The position numbers and the translations under genes were made by a program. Shown here one piece after another: positions 1-7,350 of a DNA stretch of 64,000 bases (the stretch's first letter is position 1; the number at the start of each line of letters is the position of its first letter). The DNA lies in contig CAXBML010000005.1 in NCBI GenBank assembly GCA_963976875.1, forward strand, positions 1 through 64,000, in the 5' to 3' direction. The notes under the pieces were generated by a model, which was not told the DNA's origin, made no database searches, and saw only the letters and a program-made list of their open reading frames with translations. Source of the DNA: Berkiella_A sp963976875. Lineage in GTDB: Bacteria; Pseudomonadota; Gammaproteobacteria; Berkiellales; Berkiellaceae.

Positions 1-92
1 GGTTAGAGTGTTGTGTTCATGACGTGAGTGCCCCCGTTGTTGGTGGAGACCCGAGTTATTTAACTTTGAAATGGTAGGTGTGGTAAAGATAA

Positions 93-169
93 TGGTGGCT
101 ATGGGTGGACTTGAACCACCGACTTCAGCATTATGAATGCTGCGCTCTAACCAGCTGAGCTACATAGCC
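93..169 (-). tRNA. tRNA-Met (CAT), elongator type
   Basis: Read on the minus strand, the cloverleaf is complete: a seven-pair acceptor stem GGCTATG/CATAGCC, a D arm with AGCTGGTTA, an anticodon stem CAGCA/TGCTG around loop TTCATAA (anticodon CAT), a T arm GGTGG-TTCAAGT-CCACC, discriminator A and an encoded CCA. The acceptor stem resembles elongator tRNA-Met of E. coli rather than initiator tRNA-Met (paired first base) or tRNA-Ile2 (GGCCCCT). Identity as Met rather than lysidine-modified Ile is inferred from that similarity. Confidence 0.93.
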
Positions 170-214
170 AAATTATATCTCCTAGTATCAATCGGCTTAG
201 TGTCGATTGGTACC

Positions 215-264
215 AGAGCGAAGCATTGTCGCGATTTTGGGCGCTTTTGTCAATGCTTCACTCT
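215..264 (-). terminator. Long hairpin downstream of ychF
   Basis: A 14-pair inverted repeat (AGAGCGAAGCATTG at 215-228 against CAATGCTTCACTCT at 251-264, one G/T wobble, 22-base loop) lies just after the ychF stop and before tRNA-Met on the same strand. There is no clear T run, so it may be a processing or RNA-stability structure rather than an intrinsic terminator. Confidence 0.4.
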
Positions 265-278
265 TAAGTTTTTGACTT

Positions 279-1364
279 TTAAACGTTAAATCTAAAATGG
301 ATTACATCACCGTCTTGCACGATGTAATCTTTGCCCTCTAAGCGCCATTTACCAGCCGTTTTTGCGCCTTGCTCACCCTTGTGGGCAATAAAATCATCGA
401 AGCCAGTAACTTCTGCACGTATGAAACCTTTCATGAAGTCTGTATGGATAACGCCTGCTGCTTCAGGCGCTGTTGCGCCGACTTTCACTGTCCAAGCACG
501 GACTTCTTGAACACCCGCTGTAAAGTAAGTCTGAAGGTGTAAGAGGGCATATCCACTGCGTATAACACGGTTTAAGCCAGGCTCGTCTTGCCCTAGCTCT
601 TCTAAGAAGTCTTTGCGCTCTGCTTCATCTAGTTCTACCATTTCAGCTTCAATGGCACAGCTGATAGGGACAACAACACTATTTTCTTTGGCAGCATAGT
701 CATTCACCGCATCTAAAAAAGGATTATTTTCAAAACCATCTTCGTTGACGTTGGCAACATACATAGTGGGTTTAGAGGTCAGTAGGTGTAGTGTTAGAAT
801 ATCGGAGTCTATTTCTTGTTCGAAACTTCTGGCGGGTGCGCCTGTATTTAAGTGTTCTTCTAATGCGCTTAGATATTCAACTTGTATCTTGAGTGTCTTA
901 TCACCACTTTTGCTCATTTTTTTTGCTTTGGTGAGCGCTTTCGTCACCATATCTAAGTCGGCGAGCAAGAGTTCGGTATTAATGGTCTCTATGTCGTTAA
1001 TGGGATCGATTTTACCGCTAACGTGCGTAATATCTTCATTTTCAAAACAACGTACCACATGGGCAATGGCTTCAGTTTCTCTGATATTCGCTAAGAACTG
1101 ATTACCTAAACCTTCCCCTTTAGAGGCGCCTTTCACTAAACCCGCAATATCCACAAATTGCATTGTGGTGGGAATAATTTTTTTAGGGTTCACGATCTCG
1201 GCGAGTTGCTCTAATCGTGGATCCGGCATGTTAACCACACCAACATTAGGTTCGATTGTACAAAAAGGATAGTTTGAAGCCTCGATACCCGCTTTGGTTA
1301 AGGCATTAAATAATGTAGATTTTCCAACGTTGGGTAATCCAACGATACCACAGCGAAATCCCAT
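279..1364 (-). CDS. ychF: Redox-regulated ribosome-associated ATPase YchF (OLA1 family)
   Basis: 361 residues, close to the 363 of E. coli YchF. The N-terminal Obg-type G domain has its P-loop GLPNVGKS at residues 9-16 and the switch/G3 segment VDIAGLVKGASKGEGLGNQF. The last ~85 residues form the TGS domain (IHTDFMKGFIRAEV...). Known family members bind ATP, associate with ribosomes and act in translation control and oxidative stress. The ATG has a GGAG Shine-Dalgarno six bases upstream. It lies downstream of pth on the same strand with a 19-base gap, the usual pth-ychF pair, so the two are probably cotranscribed. Confidence 0.97.
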   Translation of the reverse strand: MGFRCGIVGLPNVGKSTLFNALTKAGIEASNYPFCTIEPNVGVVNMPDPRLEQLAEIVNPKKIIPTTMQFVDIAGLVKGASKGEGLGNQFLANIRETEAIAHVVRCFENEDITHVSGKIDPINDIETINTELLLADLDMVTKALTKAKKMSKSGDKTLKIQVEYLSALEEHLNTGAPARSFEQEIDSDILTLHLLTSKPTMYVANVNEDGFENNPFLDAVNDYAAKENSVVVPISCAIEAEMVELDEAERKDFLEELGQDEPGLNRVIRSGYALLHLQTYFTAGVQEVRAWTVKVGATAPEAAGVIHTDFMKGFIRAEVTGFDDFIAHKGEQGAKTAGKWRLEGKDYIVQDGDVIHFRFNV

Positions 1365-1383
1365 AGTGTGCTCCGAATTAAAT

Positions 1384-1968
1384 TTATTGGTTGGCAGTGT
1401 GAAGTTTATTCATGGCCGATTGTATTTGACCTGATAAAATATCAGGCAGTACTTGTAAGGCACGGTCCATGCTGTCTATTATTAATTGTCTGTCGTCAGA
1501 CTTAGGCTTATGCAACACATAATTATGTACATCATCTCTATGGCCTGGGTGGCCAATTCCAATACGCAAACGATAAAATTGTTTGCTTTGGCAGCGACTA
1601 ATAATGTCTCTTAAGCCATTATGTCCACCGTGACCGCCATCTAGTTTTAGACGCGCTATGCCGGGTGGTAAATCTAATTCATCATGCACAACGAGAATAG
1701 ACTTGGGCTCTATTTTATAAAATTGTGCGATTTTAGCAACAGATTGGCCACTAAGATTCATATAAGTTGTGGGTTGCAGTACCCTGATGAGTTGATTTTT
1801 ATAGTTGAATTGCGCGATGCGCCCAAGGAATTTAGGCTGTACAGTCAAGCTCGTATGTTGCGTTTCGCAGAGTTTATCTGTAAACCAAAATCCAACATTA
1901 TGTCTTGTGTCAAGATATTGTTGGTCTGGATTGCCCAGACCAACAATTAAAGAAATATCTTGGCTCAA
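1384..1968 (-). CDS. pth: Peptidyl-tRNA hydrolase
   Basis: 194 residues, the normal size for bacterial Pth, which hydrolyses the ester bond of peptidyl-tRNAs released from stalled ribosomes. The expected active-site residues are visible: Asn13 in VGLGNP, catalytic His23 in TRHNVGF, Asn71 in MNLSG and Asp96 in HDELDLPPG. The start is TTG, chosen because the Pth N-terminus (LIVGLGN) begins a few residues later and GAGG stands six bases upstream. It lies between rplY and ychF on the minus strand, 19 bases from each, consistent with one transcript. Confidence 0.97.
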   Translation of the reverse strand: MSQDISLIVGLGNPDQQYLDTRHNVGFWFTDKLCETQHTSLTVQPKFLGRIAQFNYKNQLIRVLQPTTYMNLSGQSVAKIAQFYKIEPKSILVVHDELDLPPGIARLKLDGGHGGHNGLRDIISRCQSKQFYRLRIGIGHPGHRDDVHNYVLHKPKSDDRQLIIDSMDRALQVLPDILSGQIQSAMNKLHTANQ

Positions 1969-1987
1969 ATTTTACCTCGAGTCTATA

Positions 1988-2659
1988 TTAGCCTTTGCTA
2001 GCACTATCTTTATCTGCGGATTCAGATGCAGAATCTGTTTCTGCGTCTGCTGTTGCAGAATCAGTATCAGGACCACGTTTAGGTCTGTGGATGCTTGCAA
2101 TGGGTAAATCATTTTCAGGATGATGCACTAAAGCCATGATCTCTACGCCTTTAGGAGCAACAACTTCTGATAAATGAATAATTTGATCCATTTCAGCATT
2201 GGTTAAGTCTACTTCAAGGAACTCAGGCAGATCTTTTGCCATGCATCGTACTTCTAACTCAACCATATGATGAGATACCATGCCGCCTGCTTTGACACCA
2301 GGACAAGTATCTTCGCCAATGAAGTGAACAGGTACATGCATCGTCAGCGATTTTTTCGCGCTAACACGTAAAAAATCCATGTGCAGAATGCGTGCTTTGT
2401 AAGGATGACGTTGTAGATCTTTTAATACAACTTTATGCTTTTTGCTACCTTCATTCAAAGTTAAGATATGCGAATAGAAAGCTTCGTTTTCTAATGATTT
2501 GATCACAAAGCGATGCTCAATCATCACATTATGAGGCTTTTCATCGTTACCATAAATAATAGCAGGTACCTTATCTTCTGTACGGCGTAGGCGGCGGCTC
2601 GCACCTTTCCCCAACACCGTACGGGGTTCTACTGCTAATTCAAATGTTGCTGCTGTCAT
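1988..2659 (-). CDS. rplY: 50S ribosomal protein L25, Ctc/TL5 long form
   Basis: 223 residues: an N-terminal L25 5S-rRNA-binding domain (about 5-95, starting FELAVEPRTVLGKGASRRLR), then the TL5/Ctc C-terminal beta domain (about 100-190, with HFIGEDTCPGVKAGG and LEVRCMAKDLPEFLEVD), and a disordered acidic Ser/Ala/Asp-rich tail of about 30 residues. It binds 5S rRNA in the central protuberance. This is the two-domain form found in Pseudomonas and Legionella, not the short E. coli form. The ATG has GGAG six bases upstream. It sits between prs and pth, the standard order. Confidence 0.95.
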   Translation of the reverse strand: MTAATFELAVEPRTVLGKGASRRLRRTEDKVPAIIYGNDEKPHNVMIEHRFVIKSLENEAFYSHILTLNEGSKKHKVVLKDLQRHPYKARILHMDFLRVSAKKSLTMHVPVHFIGEDTCPGVKAGGMVSHHMVELEVRCMAKDLPEFLEVDLTNAEMDQIIHLSEVVAPKGVEIMALVHHPENDLPIASIHRPKRGPDTDSATADAETDSASESADKDSASKG

Positions 2660-2742
2660 GACAGTCTCCTAAGTAATTGAGCTGGCTCGCGACCAAACCC
2701 GCTCGGTAAAAAATTCTTTGGGTTTCTGGGAAAAATAAGGTT

Positions 2743-3693
2743 TTATTTCACAGGAAACATGGAACTAATAGATTCTTCTTTGCTAACACGGCGAATTGCT
2801 TCTGATAGCATTTTGCTTAAGCTTAATTGCCTAATAAAAGGGGCAGATTGTGCTTCTTCATTTAATGGAATTGTGTCAGCGACCACTAACTCATGTATTT
2901 TTGAGCTTCTTAAATTTTCAATGGCGGCACCCGATAATACTGGGTGTATACAATAGGCCACAACTTTTTTGGCGCCTTTATTCATGAGAGCGTTTACAGC
3001 CAAAGAGAGGGTACCCGCAGTATCAACAATATCGTCGACCAGAATACAGGTTTTGCCTTCTACATCACCAATGATATTCATCACTTGGGCTTCATTCGCC
3101 TTGGGGCGTCGTTTGTCGATAATCGCTAAATCCGCGTCATCAAGTTGTTTCGCAACTGCGCGGGCTCTTAATACACCCCCGACATCAGGAGAAACAACAA
3201 TAATATTTTCATGGTTTTGGGCTTTTATATCATCAGTTATAACAGATGACCCATAGGCATTATCTACCGGCATATGGAAGAAGCCTTGAATCTGATCGGC
3301 ATGTAAATCGACGGTGAGTAGTCGATCGATACCAACTGCCGCCATCATATCGGCAACCACTTTAGCCGATATCGGTACACGAGCAGATCGAACTCTTCTA
3401 TCTTGACGCCCATAACCAAAATAAGGGACAACAGCAGTAATTCTTAAGGCAGATGCACGTCTTAAAGCATCAGCCAATAAAAGTAATTCCATGAGATTGT
3501 CGTTGGTTGGTGCGCAAGTGGATTGCAAAATAAAGGCGTCAGTGCCTCTGACATTTTCTAAGATTTCTACCATGATTTCACCGTCGCTAAAACGGTTAAC
3601 AGTGGCTTTACCCAAATCAAGGTTGAGATGAGTTGCTACGCTTTGTGCAAGTTGTGGAGTTGCATTTCCACTGAATATCATCATGTCAGACAC
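2743..3693 (-). CDS. prs: Ribose-phosphate pyrophosphokinase (PRPP synthetase)
   Basis: 316 residues from a GTG start. It makes PRPP from ribose 5-phosphate and ATP for nucleotide, His, Trp and NAD synthesis. Family marks: N-terminal VSDMMIFSGNATPQLA, IQSTCAPTNDNLMELLL, YFGYGRQDRRVRSARVPI, the metal-binding TVDLHADQIQGFF and the PRPP loop CILVDDIVDTAGTL. The open frame extends 21 codons further upstream, but that stretch runs into tRNA-Gln; starting at GTG 3693 gives the length and N-terminus of E. coli Prs. It follows tRNA-Gln and ispE on the same strand. Confidence 0.96.
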   Translation of the reverse strand: MSDMMIFSGNATPQLAQSVATHLNLDLGKATVNRFSDGEIMVEILENVRGTDAFILQSTCAPTNDNLMELLLLADALRRASALRITAVVPYFGYGRQDRRVRSARVPISAKVVADMMAAVGIDRLLTVDLHADQIQGFFHMPVDNAYGSSVITDDIKAQNHENIIVVSPDVGGVLRARAVAKQLDDADLAIIDKRRPKANEAQVMNIIGDVEGKTCILVDDIVDTAGTLSLAVNALMNKGAKKVVAYCIHPVLSGAAIENLRSSKIHELVVADTIPLNEEAQSAPFIRQLSLSKMLSEAIRRVSKEESISSMFPVK

Positions 3694-3720
3694 GGCAGTT
3701 AAAGCCTCAAGAGTTGTAGT

Positions 3721-3795
3721 TGGCTGGGACGCCAGGATTCGAACCTGGGTATGCAAGGATCAAAACCTTGTGCCTTACCGCTTGGCGACGCCCCA
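3721..3795 (-). tRNA. tRNA-Gln (TTG)
   Basis: Read on the minus strand, the acceptor stem TGGGGCG/CGTCCCA, D arm GCC-AAGCGGTAA-GGC, anticodon stem ACAAGG/CCTTGC around TTTTGAT (anticodon TTG), T arm CCAGG-TTCGAAT-CCTGG and encoded GCCA fit bacterial tRNA-Gln almost base for base. It lies in the ispE-prs gap, where several gammaproteobacteria also carry tRNA-Gln, and is probably transcribed with them. Confidence 0.96.
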
Positions 3796-3799
3796 ATAA

Positions 3800-4693
3800 T
3801 CAATTGAAAGCTGTGTTACTTAACTGAGCTAGCGTAGGGGATTTATTAATTCCCTTTGCTATAACAGCATGAAAGTCTGCTGGAACTTGGTTCATTACAC
3901 TTTCAGCTTCGTCTTTTGTATCAAACAAAGCAAAAATTGAAGAACCAGACCCACTTAACTTGGCATTTCCATATTGGTTTAGCCAATCTAAGCATTTTGC
4001 CACGCTAGGATAACACTTTCTAACTAATGGCTCAAAGTCATTTTTTAAATTGCTGTCAATCAGCTCATTTTCGAGCAATCCTTTGAGGTGCTCTATTCTG
4101 AAGGCTTGCGTGCCCCTTGTCAATTCCGAATGTTGAAATATTTTTGCCGTGGCAATATGGCATGGGGGCGTGATAACCAGTACATACTTTTCCTGGGGGT
4201 GGGCAGTGGTTAGTTTAGTGCCTATACCTTCGCCCCACGCGCTGTAACCATTTACAAAAAAAGGCACGTCTGCGCCGATGGGCTCGGCAAGGTTCATCAA
4301 CTCAATGCCCTTTAAATTTAGCTTCCAAACATAATTTAAAGCCAGTAGAGTTGTTGCGGCATTGGAACTGCCTCCTCCTAGGCCGGCGCCCATAGGTATT
4401 TTTTTTTCAAGCCTTATATCAATTCCGGTTGGGGGGTGATAGATATTTTTGAGTTGTTGGGCTACTTTGTATATGAGGTTGTCTTCTATGGGCAGATTTA
4501 GGCCAGGTGTGCTGAGATGTATCTTGTCATCTGTTCTCAAAGTAAAGTGCAGGGTATCGCCATAATCTATAAATTGAAATAATGTTTGTAGATTATGGTA
4601 ACCATCTTCTCTTTTTCCCAAGATATGCAAAAAATGATTAATCTTTGCAGGCGAGATTAATGAGAGTGTTTTTTGCGCGGGTTCGGTTTTAAT
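3800..4693 (-). CDS. ispE: 4-diphosphocytidyl-2-C-methyl-D-erythritol kinase, apparent ATT start
   Basis: GHMP-family kinase of the MEP isoprenoid pathway, phosphorylating CDP-ME at its 2-hydroxyl. Visible: N-terminal SPAKINHFLHILGKREDGYH, ATP loop PMGAGLGGGSSNAATT, ADVPFF and the C-terminal KLSGSGSSIFALF. The first ATG/GTG/TTG in frame (TTG at 4630) would cut off the conserved SPAK-N-FL segment. Reading upstream, the only sensible start is ATT at 4693, one base after the lolB stop, with GGAG at 4705-4702 giving an 8-base spacer. That yields 297 residues (E. coli 283). Identity is certain; the ATT start is inferred. Confidence 0.93.
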   Translation of the reverse strand: MKTEPAQKTLSLISPAKINHFLHILGKREDGYHNLQTLFQFIDYGDTLHFTLRTDDKIHLSTPGLNLPIEDNLIYKVAQQLKNIYHPPTGIDIRLEKKIPMGAGLGGGSSNAATTLLALNYVWKLNLKGIELMNLAEPIGADVPFFVNGYSAWGEGIGTKLTTAHPQEKYVLVITPPCHIATAKIFQHSELTRGTQAFRIEHLKGLLENELIDSNLKNDFEPLVRKCYPSVAKCLDWLNQYGNAKLSGSGSSIFALFDTKDEAESVMNQVPADFHAVIAKGINKSPTLAQLSNTAFN

Positions 4694-4694
4694 T

Positions 4695-5342
4695 TTATTG
4701 GCTCCAATCTTTAATGATAAGTTTCACTTTATAATTTTGATTGTGCATTTGTATTTTTGCTGGGATACCTGGAGATTTGTTTAGGTTATATCGGTCGTAG
4801 TTTACAATCCAATTTAATTGGGTCAATTGACTAAGGTGGCCTTTTTGATTGAGTAATCTGCCGCTGATGGTGGCAGCAGGATTAGGTAGGCCTAATATCC
4901 AGTAACGTATACCAGAAATTGGTAATTGCCAGCCTGCGACTTTTTGCATAAGCTCTTCTGGGGTTCGGGCCTGGTGATGTTTACCATTGCCGTCAACAAC
5001 AGAGACTTGGTTGGGGGAGCCTGTAACATATATTGAACCCGCGCCAAAGGGACCGAAAAAACGTATTTGATAACTATCGCCCATTTGGTTCCAAACAAAA
5101 GAAGCGTTGCCGCCTTCTTGGCCATGCGTTGCTGCAATCCTGCCTTCCATTTTCCATTGGTGGATATTTTTCAATTGTTTCTCATGAAGCATCCACAGTT
5201 CTTCTGGGGTTAAGGCGCGCTCTGCTTTCGTTTCTGCTTGCATAGTAGGTTGGGTCTTCTTTTGCGGCGCACTAACGCAACCTGTTAAGAGCCCGGAAAT
5301 GCCTATTACTATTAATAAGCAAATTAAAATATGGTTTCGCAT
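4695..5342 (-). CDS. lolB: Outer-membrane lipoprotein insertase LolB
   Basis: 215-residue lipoprotein: signal peptide with lipobox LTGC, lipidated Cys22, then the LolB fold with ELWMLHEKQLKNIHQWKMEGRIA and FFGPFGAGSIYV. LolB takes lipoproteins from periplasmic LolA and inserts them in the outer membrane inner leaflet. It stands immediately upstream of ispE (one base between stop and start), the standard lolB-ispE-prs order. The start ATG encodes MRNHILICLL, directly ahead of the hydrophobic core. Confidence 0.93.
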   Translation of the reverse strand: MRNHILICLLIVIGISGLLTGCVSAPQKKTQPTMQAETKAERALTPEELWMLHEKQLKNIHQWKMEGRIAATHGQEGGNASFVWNQMGDSYQIRFFGPFGAGSIYVTGSPNQVSVVDGNGKHHQARTPEELMQKVAGWQLPISGIRYWILGLPNPAATISGRLLNQKGHLSQLTQLNWIVNYDRYNLNKSPGIPAKIQMHNQNYKVKLIIKDWSQ

Positions 5343-5484
5343 ATTGATCTCATGTAGTGGAAATTAATACCATGATGCCGTAATTGTTTTTTATTTTAAC
5401 ATAACATTTTTGCCAATTTTTTGACAAAACTAATGATTATAAGCTTAAAAAAATTAAATACTAGATATAGTAACGTCGCATTGT

Positions 5485-5513
5485 TTGACAAAATTAGAGA
5501 ACAGGTTTATACA
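5485..5513 (+). promoter_or_regulatory. Near-consensus sigma70 promoter of the beta-barrel gene
   Basis: TTGACA at 5485-5490 and TATACA at 5508-5513, separated by exactly 17 bases, in AT-rich DNA about 55 bases upstream of the ATG at 5567. A GGGG Shine-Dalgarno precedes that ATG by six bases. It suggests strong constitutive expression. Confidence 0.8.
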
Positions 5514-5566
5514 TATATTGTGTTTATTCAACTAACACGTTTTTTTTAAATAAATTGGGGTAAATT

Positions 5567-6301
5567 ATGAAAAAGTTAGGAACCGTTATTTTTATGGGTA
5601 CAGCACTTATGGCATCTAGTGCCGCTAATGCTGCATGGGAATGGAATTGGTTGGTTGGCGCGACTGCTGGTTATGCAGACAGAAGTGGTGACTTATCAAT
5701 GGGCATGACAGATGGTCCTGCAGCTGCGGTGCCACTAGGTGTTACCGAAGTTGTAAAAACACATAATGACTCTGGCTTTGCTTGGGGTTTATTAGGTGGT
5801 TTACAAGCCCATTGTAATGGCTGGGTATTTGGTGGTGAACTGAATGTAGACTGGCGAGATTTTGATGATTCTCGTGGTTTCTCATTCACATCAGCATCAA
5901 ATAACGTTAATAATGCCGCTGCGCGATTTGATAGAGGCGCTGTTGTTGGCTTGAGTGGTAGAGTTGGTTATGAATTTTTACCTTATTTCATGCCTTATGT
6001 ACGTCTTGGCGTAGAAACCAGCAATGATGAGTTAACACTTGCTGGATCTGATGCAACACCATTTACCTATGGTGCGTCTACTGACAAAAGAACATATCGT
6101 TTAGTCGCAGGTCTTGGTGCAGAAATTCCAATTCCAAGCGTACATGGATTAAGCTTTAGAATGGAATACAACCATGTGACCAAAGCAAACAACTCTGTCA
6201 CATTAAACACCACAGGGACTGATGGTGCTACGTTAGTGACAGCAAAAATGAATCCAAGAACCAATATGGGTAAGGCTTCTCTTATCTATAATTTCCTATA
6301 A
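5567..6301 (+). CDS. Outer-membrane beta-barrel protein, opacity/OmpA-like 8-strand type
   Basis: 244 residues. A Sec signal peptide (MKKLGTVIFMGTALM...) is cleaved after ANA (residue 22). The mature part shows alternating amphipathic strands rich in Gly and aromatics: WLVGATAGY, FAWGLLGGLQAH, WVFGGELNVDW, GLSGRVGYEF, PYVRLGVETS, YRLVAGLGAEI, SFRMEYNHV, and a final GKASLIYNFL strand typical of barrels needing the BAM complex. Size and strand count suit an eight-strand OmpW/OmpX/opacity-type barrel. No specific substrate can be assigned. It has its own strong promoter and terminator and is inserted, with the next gene, in the otherwise conserved lolB-TPR-hemA order; such proteins often act in adhesion or envelope integrity. 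Confidence 0.82.
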   Translation: MKKLGTVIFMGTALMASSAANAAWEWNWLVGATAGYADRSGDLSMGMTDGPAAAVPLGVTEVVKTHNDSGFAWGLLGGLQAHCNGWVFGGELNVDWRDFDDSRGFSFTSASNNVNNAAARFDRGAVVGLSGRVGYEFLPYFMPYVRLGVETSNDELTLAGSDATPFTYGASTDKRTYRLVAGLGAEIPIPSVHGLSFRMEYNHVTKANNSVTLNTTGTDGATLVTAKMNPRTNMGKASLIYNFL

Positions 6302-6330
6302 TAATAATCACGAAACACCCCAAGTTTTTA

Positions 6331-6363
6331 CAGAGTACTTCATAGGAAGTGCTCTGTTTTGTT
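6331..6363 (+). terminator. Intrinsic terminator after the beta-barrel gene
   Basis: An 11-pair stem, CAGAGTACTTC (6331-6341) against GAAGTGCTCTG (6346-6356) with one wobble and loop ATAG, is followed directly by TTTTGTT. It lies 30 bases after the stop codon. Confidence 0.82.
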
Positions 6364-6534
6364 CTATGACTTCTTTTAAAGTTTCTTTAATCTAATGGCA
6401 AGCCAAGCGTTTGTTAGTCAACTTAACTGTGTGTAGGTAAACTTCAAACCCTGTTTAATTAGTGCTAAAGTCTGCATCCAGTTTTATGTCAATTATACTA
6501 TAAAAGTCAAAATGTATAGTTTTTTCGGGGTGTT

Positions 6535-7215
6535 ATGAAGTACCAGCAAGCTAAGTTTTTATCTCTTTTAAGTGTTTTTCTAATAATATTTCTAAGTTTT
6601 TTTGTTATTCAGCAAGGACAAGCCGCAGTTTCTCAGGAGAATGCACTTTATCAAAGCCTATCTGCAAAATCTGATCTTAATCCAAAAGTCTTAAACTTGG
6701 CTCTTAAAGCCCATAAAAAAGCCAAAACAAAAGGTATCACACGAAGTAACCTGATTACCGTAATAGATTATTCTTTGCCTTCGACCCAGAAGAGGTTATG
6801 GGTTTTTGATTTAGAGAAGAAAAAAATGGTTTATCATACGCATGTCGCTCATGGTAGTGGCAGTGGAGTGAATTATGCTAAAACATTTTCAAATCACCCA
6901 AACAGTTACCAAAGTAGTGTGGGGTTGTTTTTAACGGGAACAACTTATCAGGGCAAACACGGTCGTTCATTAAACCTTCATGGCTTAGAGAAGGGGATAA
7001 ACAGTAATGCCTATCAGAGGCGTATTGTAATACATTCTGCAAAATATGTGGGAGAGCACTTCATTAAAAGTCAGGGGCGTTTGGGACGCAGTCATGGTTG
7101 TCCGGCCTTGAGCCCCAAAATGGCAGTTCCGATTATTAATAAAATTAAAGGCGGTGTACTTTTATTTTCTTATTATCCTGAACCATATTGGTTAGGCCAT
7201 TCTAGCTTTTTATAG
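6535..7215 (+). CDS. Exported murein L,D-transpeptidase-like protein (YkuD_2 family)
   Basis: 226 residues with an N-terminal hydrophobic signal segment (about 10-30). The catalytic part (about 75-215) shows FDLEKKKMVYHTHVAHGSG, LNLHGLEKGINSNA, RIVIHSAKYV and GRSHGCPAL, with the likely nucleophile Cys189 in the S-x-GCPAL motif typical of the YkuD_2 (PF13645) branch. These proteins act on peptidoglycan in the periplasm through a Cys-His pair; whether this one cross-links, cleaves, or attaches a partner cannot be told. Starts at ATG with GGGG shortly upstream. It forms, with the beta-barrel gene before it, an insert between lolB and the TPR gene; a link between barrel and peptidoglycan is only a guess. 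Confidence 0.8.
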   Translation: MKYQQAKFLSLLSVFLIIFLSFFVIQQGQAAVSQENALYQSLSAKSDLNPKVLNLALKAHKKAKTKGITRSNLITVIDYSLPSTQKRLWVFDLEKKKMVYHTHVAHGSGSGVNYAKTFSNHPNSYQSSVGLFLTGTTYQGKHGRSLNLHGLEKGINSNAYQRRIVIHSAKYVGEHFIKSQGRLGRSHGCPALSPKMAVPIINKIKGGVLLFSYYPEPYWLGHSSFL

Positions 7216-7250
7216 TTTTACTCAGAGATAACTGTCTGCCCCGTTCGATA

Positions 7251-7293
7251 CGTTCCGCGCCTTGTTCATTTTAGAATTTATATCAGCGGAACG
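7251..7293. repeat. Inverted repeat in the convergent 7216-7350 gap
   Basis: CGTTCCGC (7251-7258) and GCGGAACG (7286-7293) form a perfect eight-base inverted repeat with a 27-base loop between two converging genes. There is no T run. It could be a weak bidirectional terminator or a remnant of a repetitive element. Confidence 0.3.
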
Positions 7294-7350
7294 GTTGCAG
7301 TCGATAAGCGTGAAAGCCGCTTTGTTCAAGGAGTCCGGCACAATTTTACT

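Noticed and set aside
1..8. GGTTAGAG, like a tRNA D-arm fragment, at the window start
   Set aside because: The bases that follow do not form an anticodon or T arm; no partial tRNA can be supported. Nothing recognisable in 1-92.
3694..3756. N-terminal extension of prs (MHTQVRILAS...)
   Set aside because: It overlaps tRNA-Gln, and the conserved PRPP synthetase N-terminus begins at GTG 3693.
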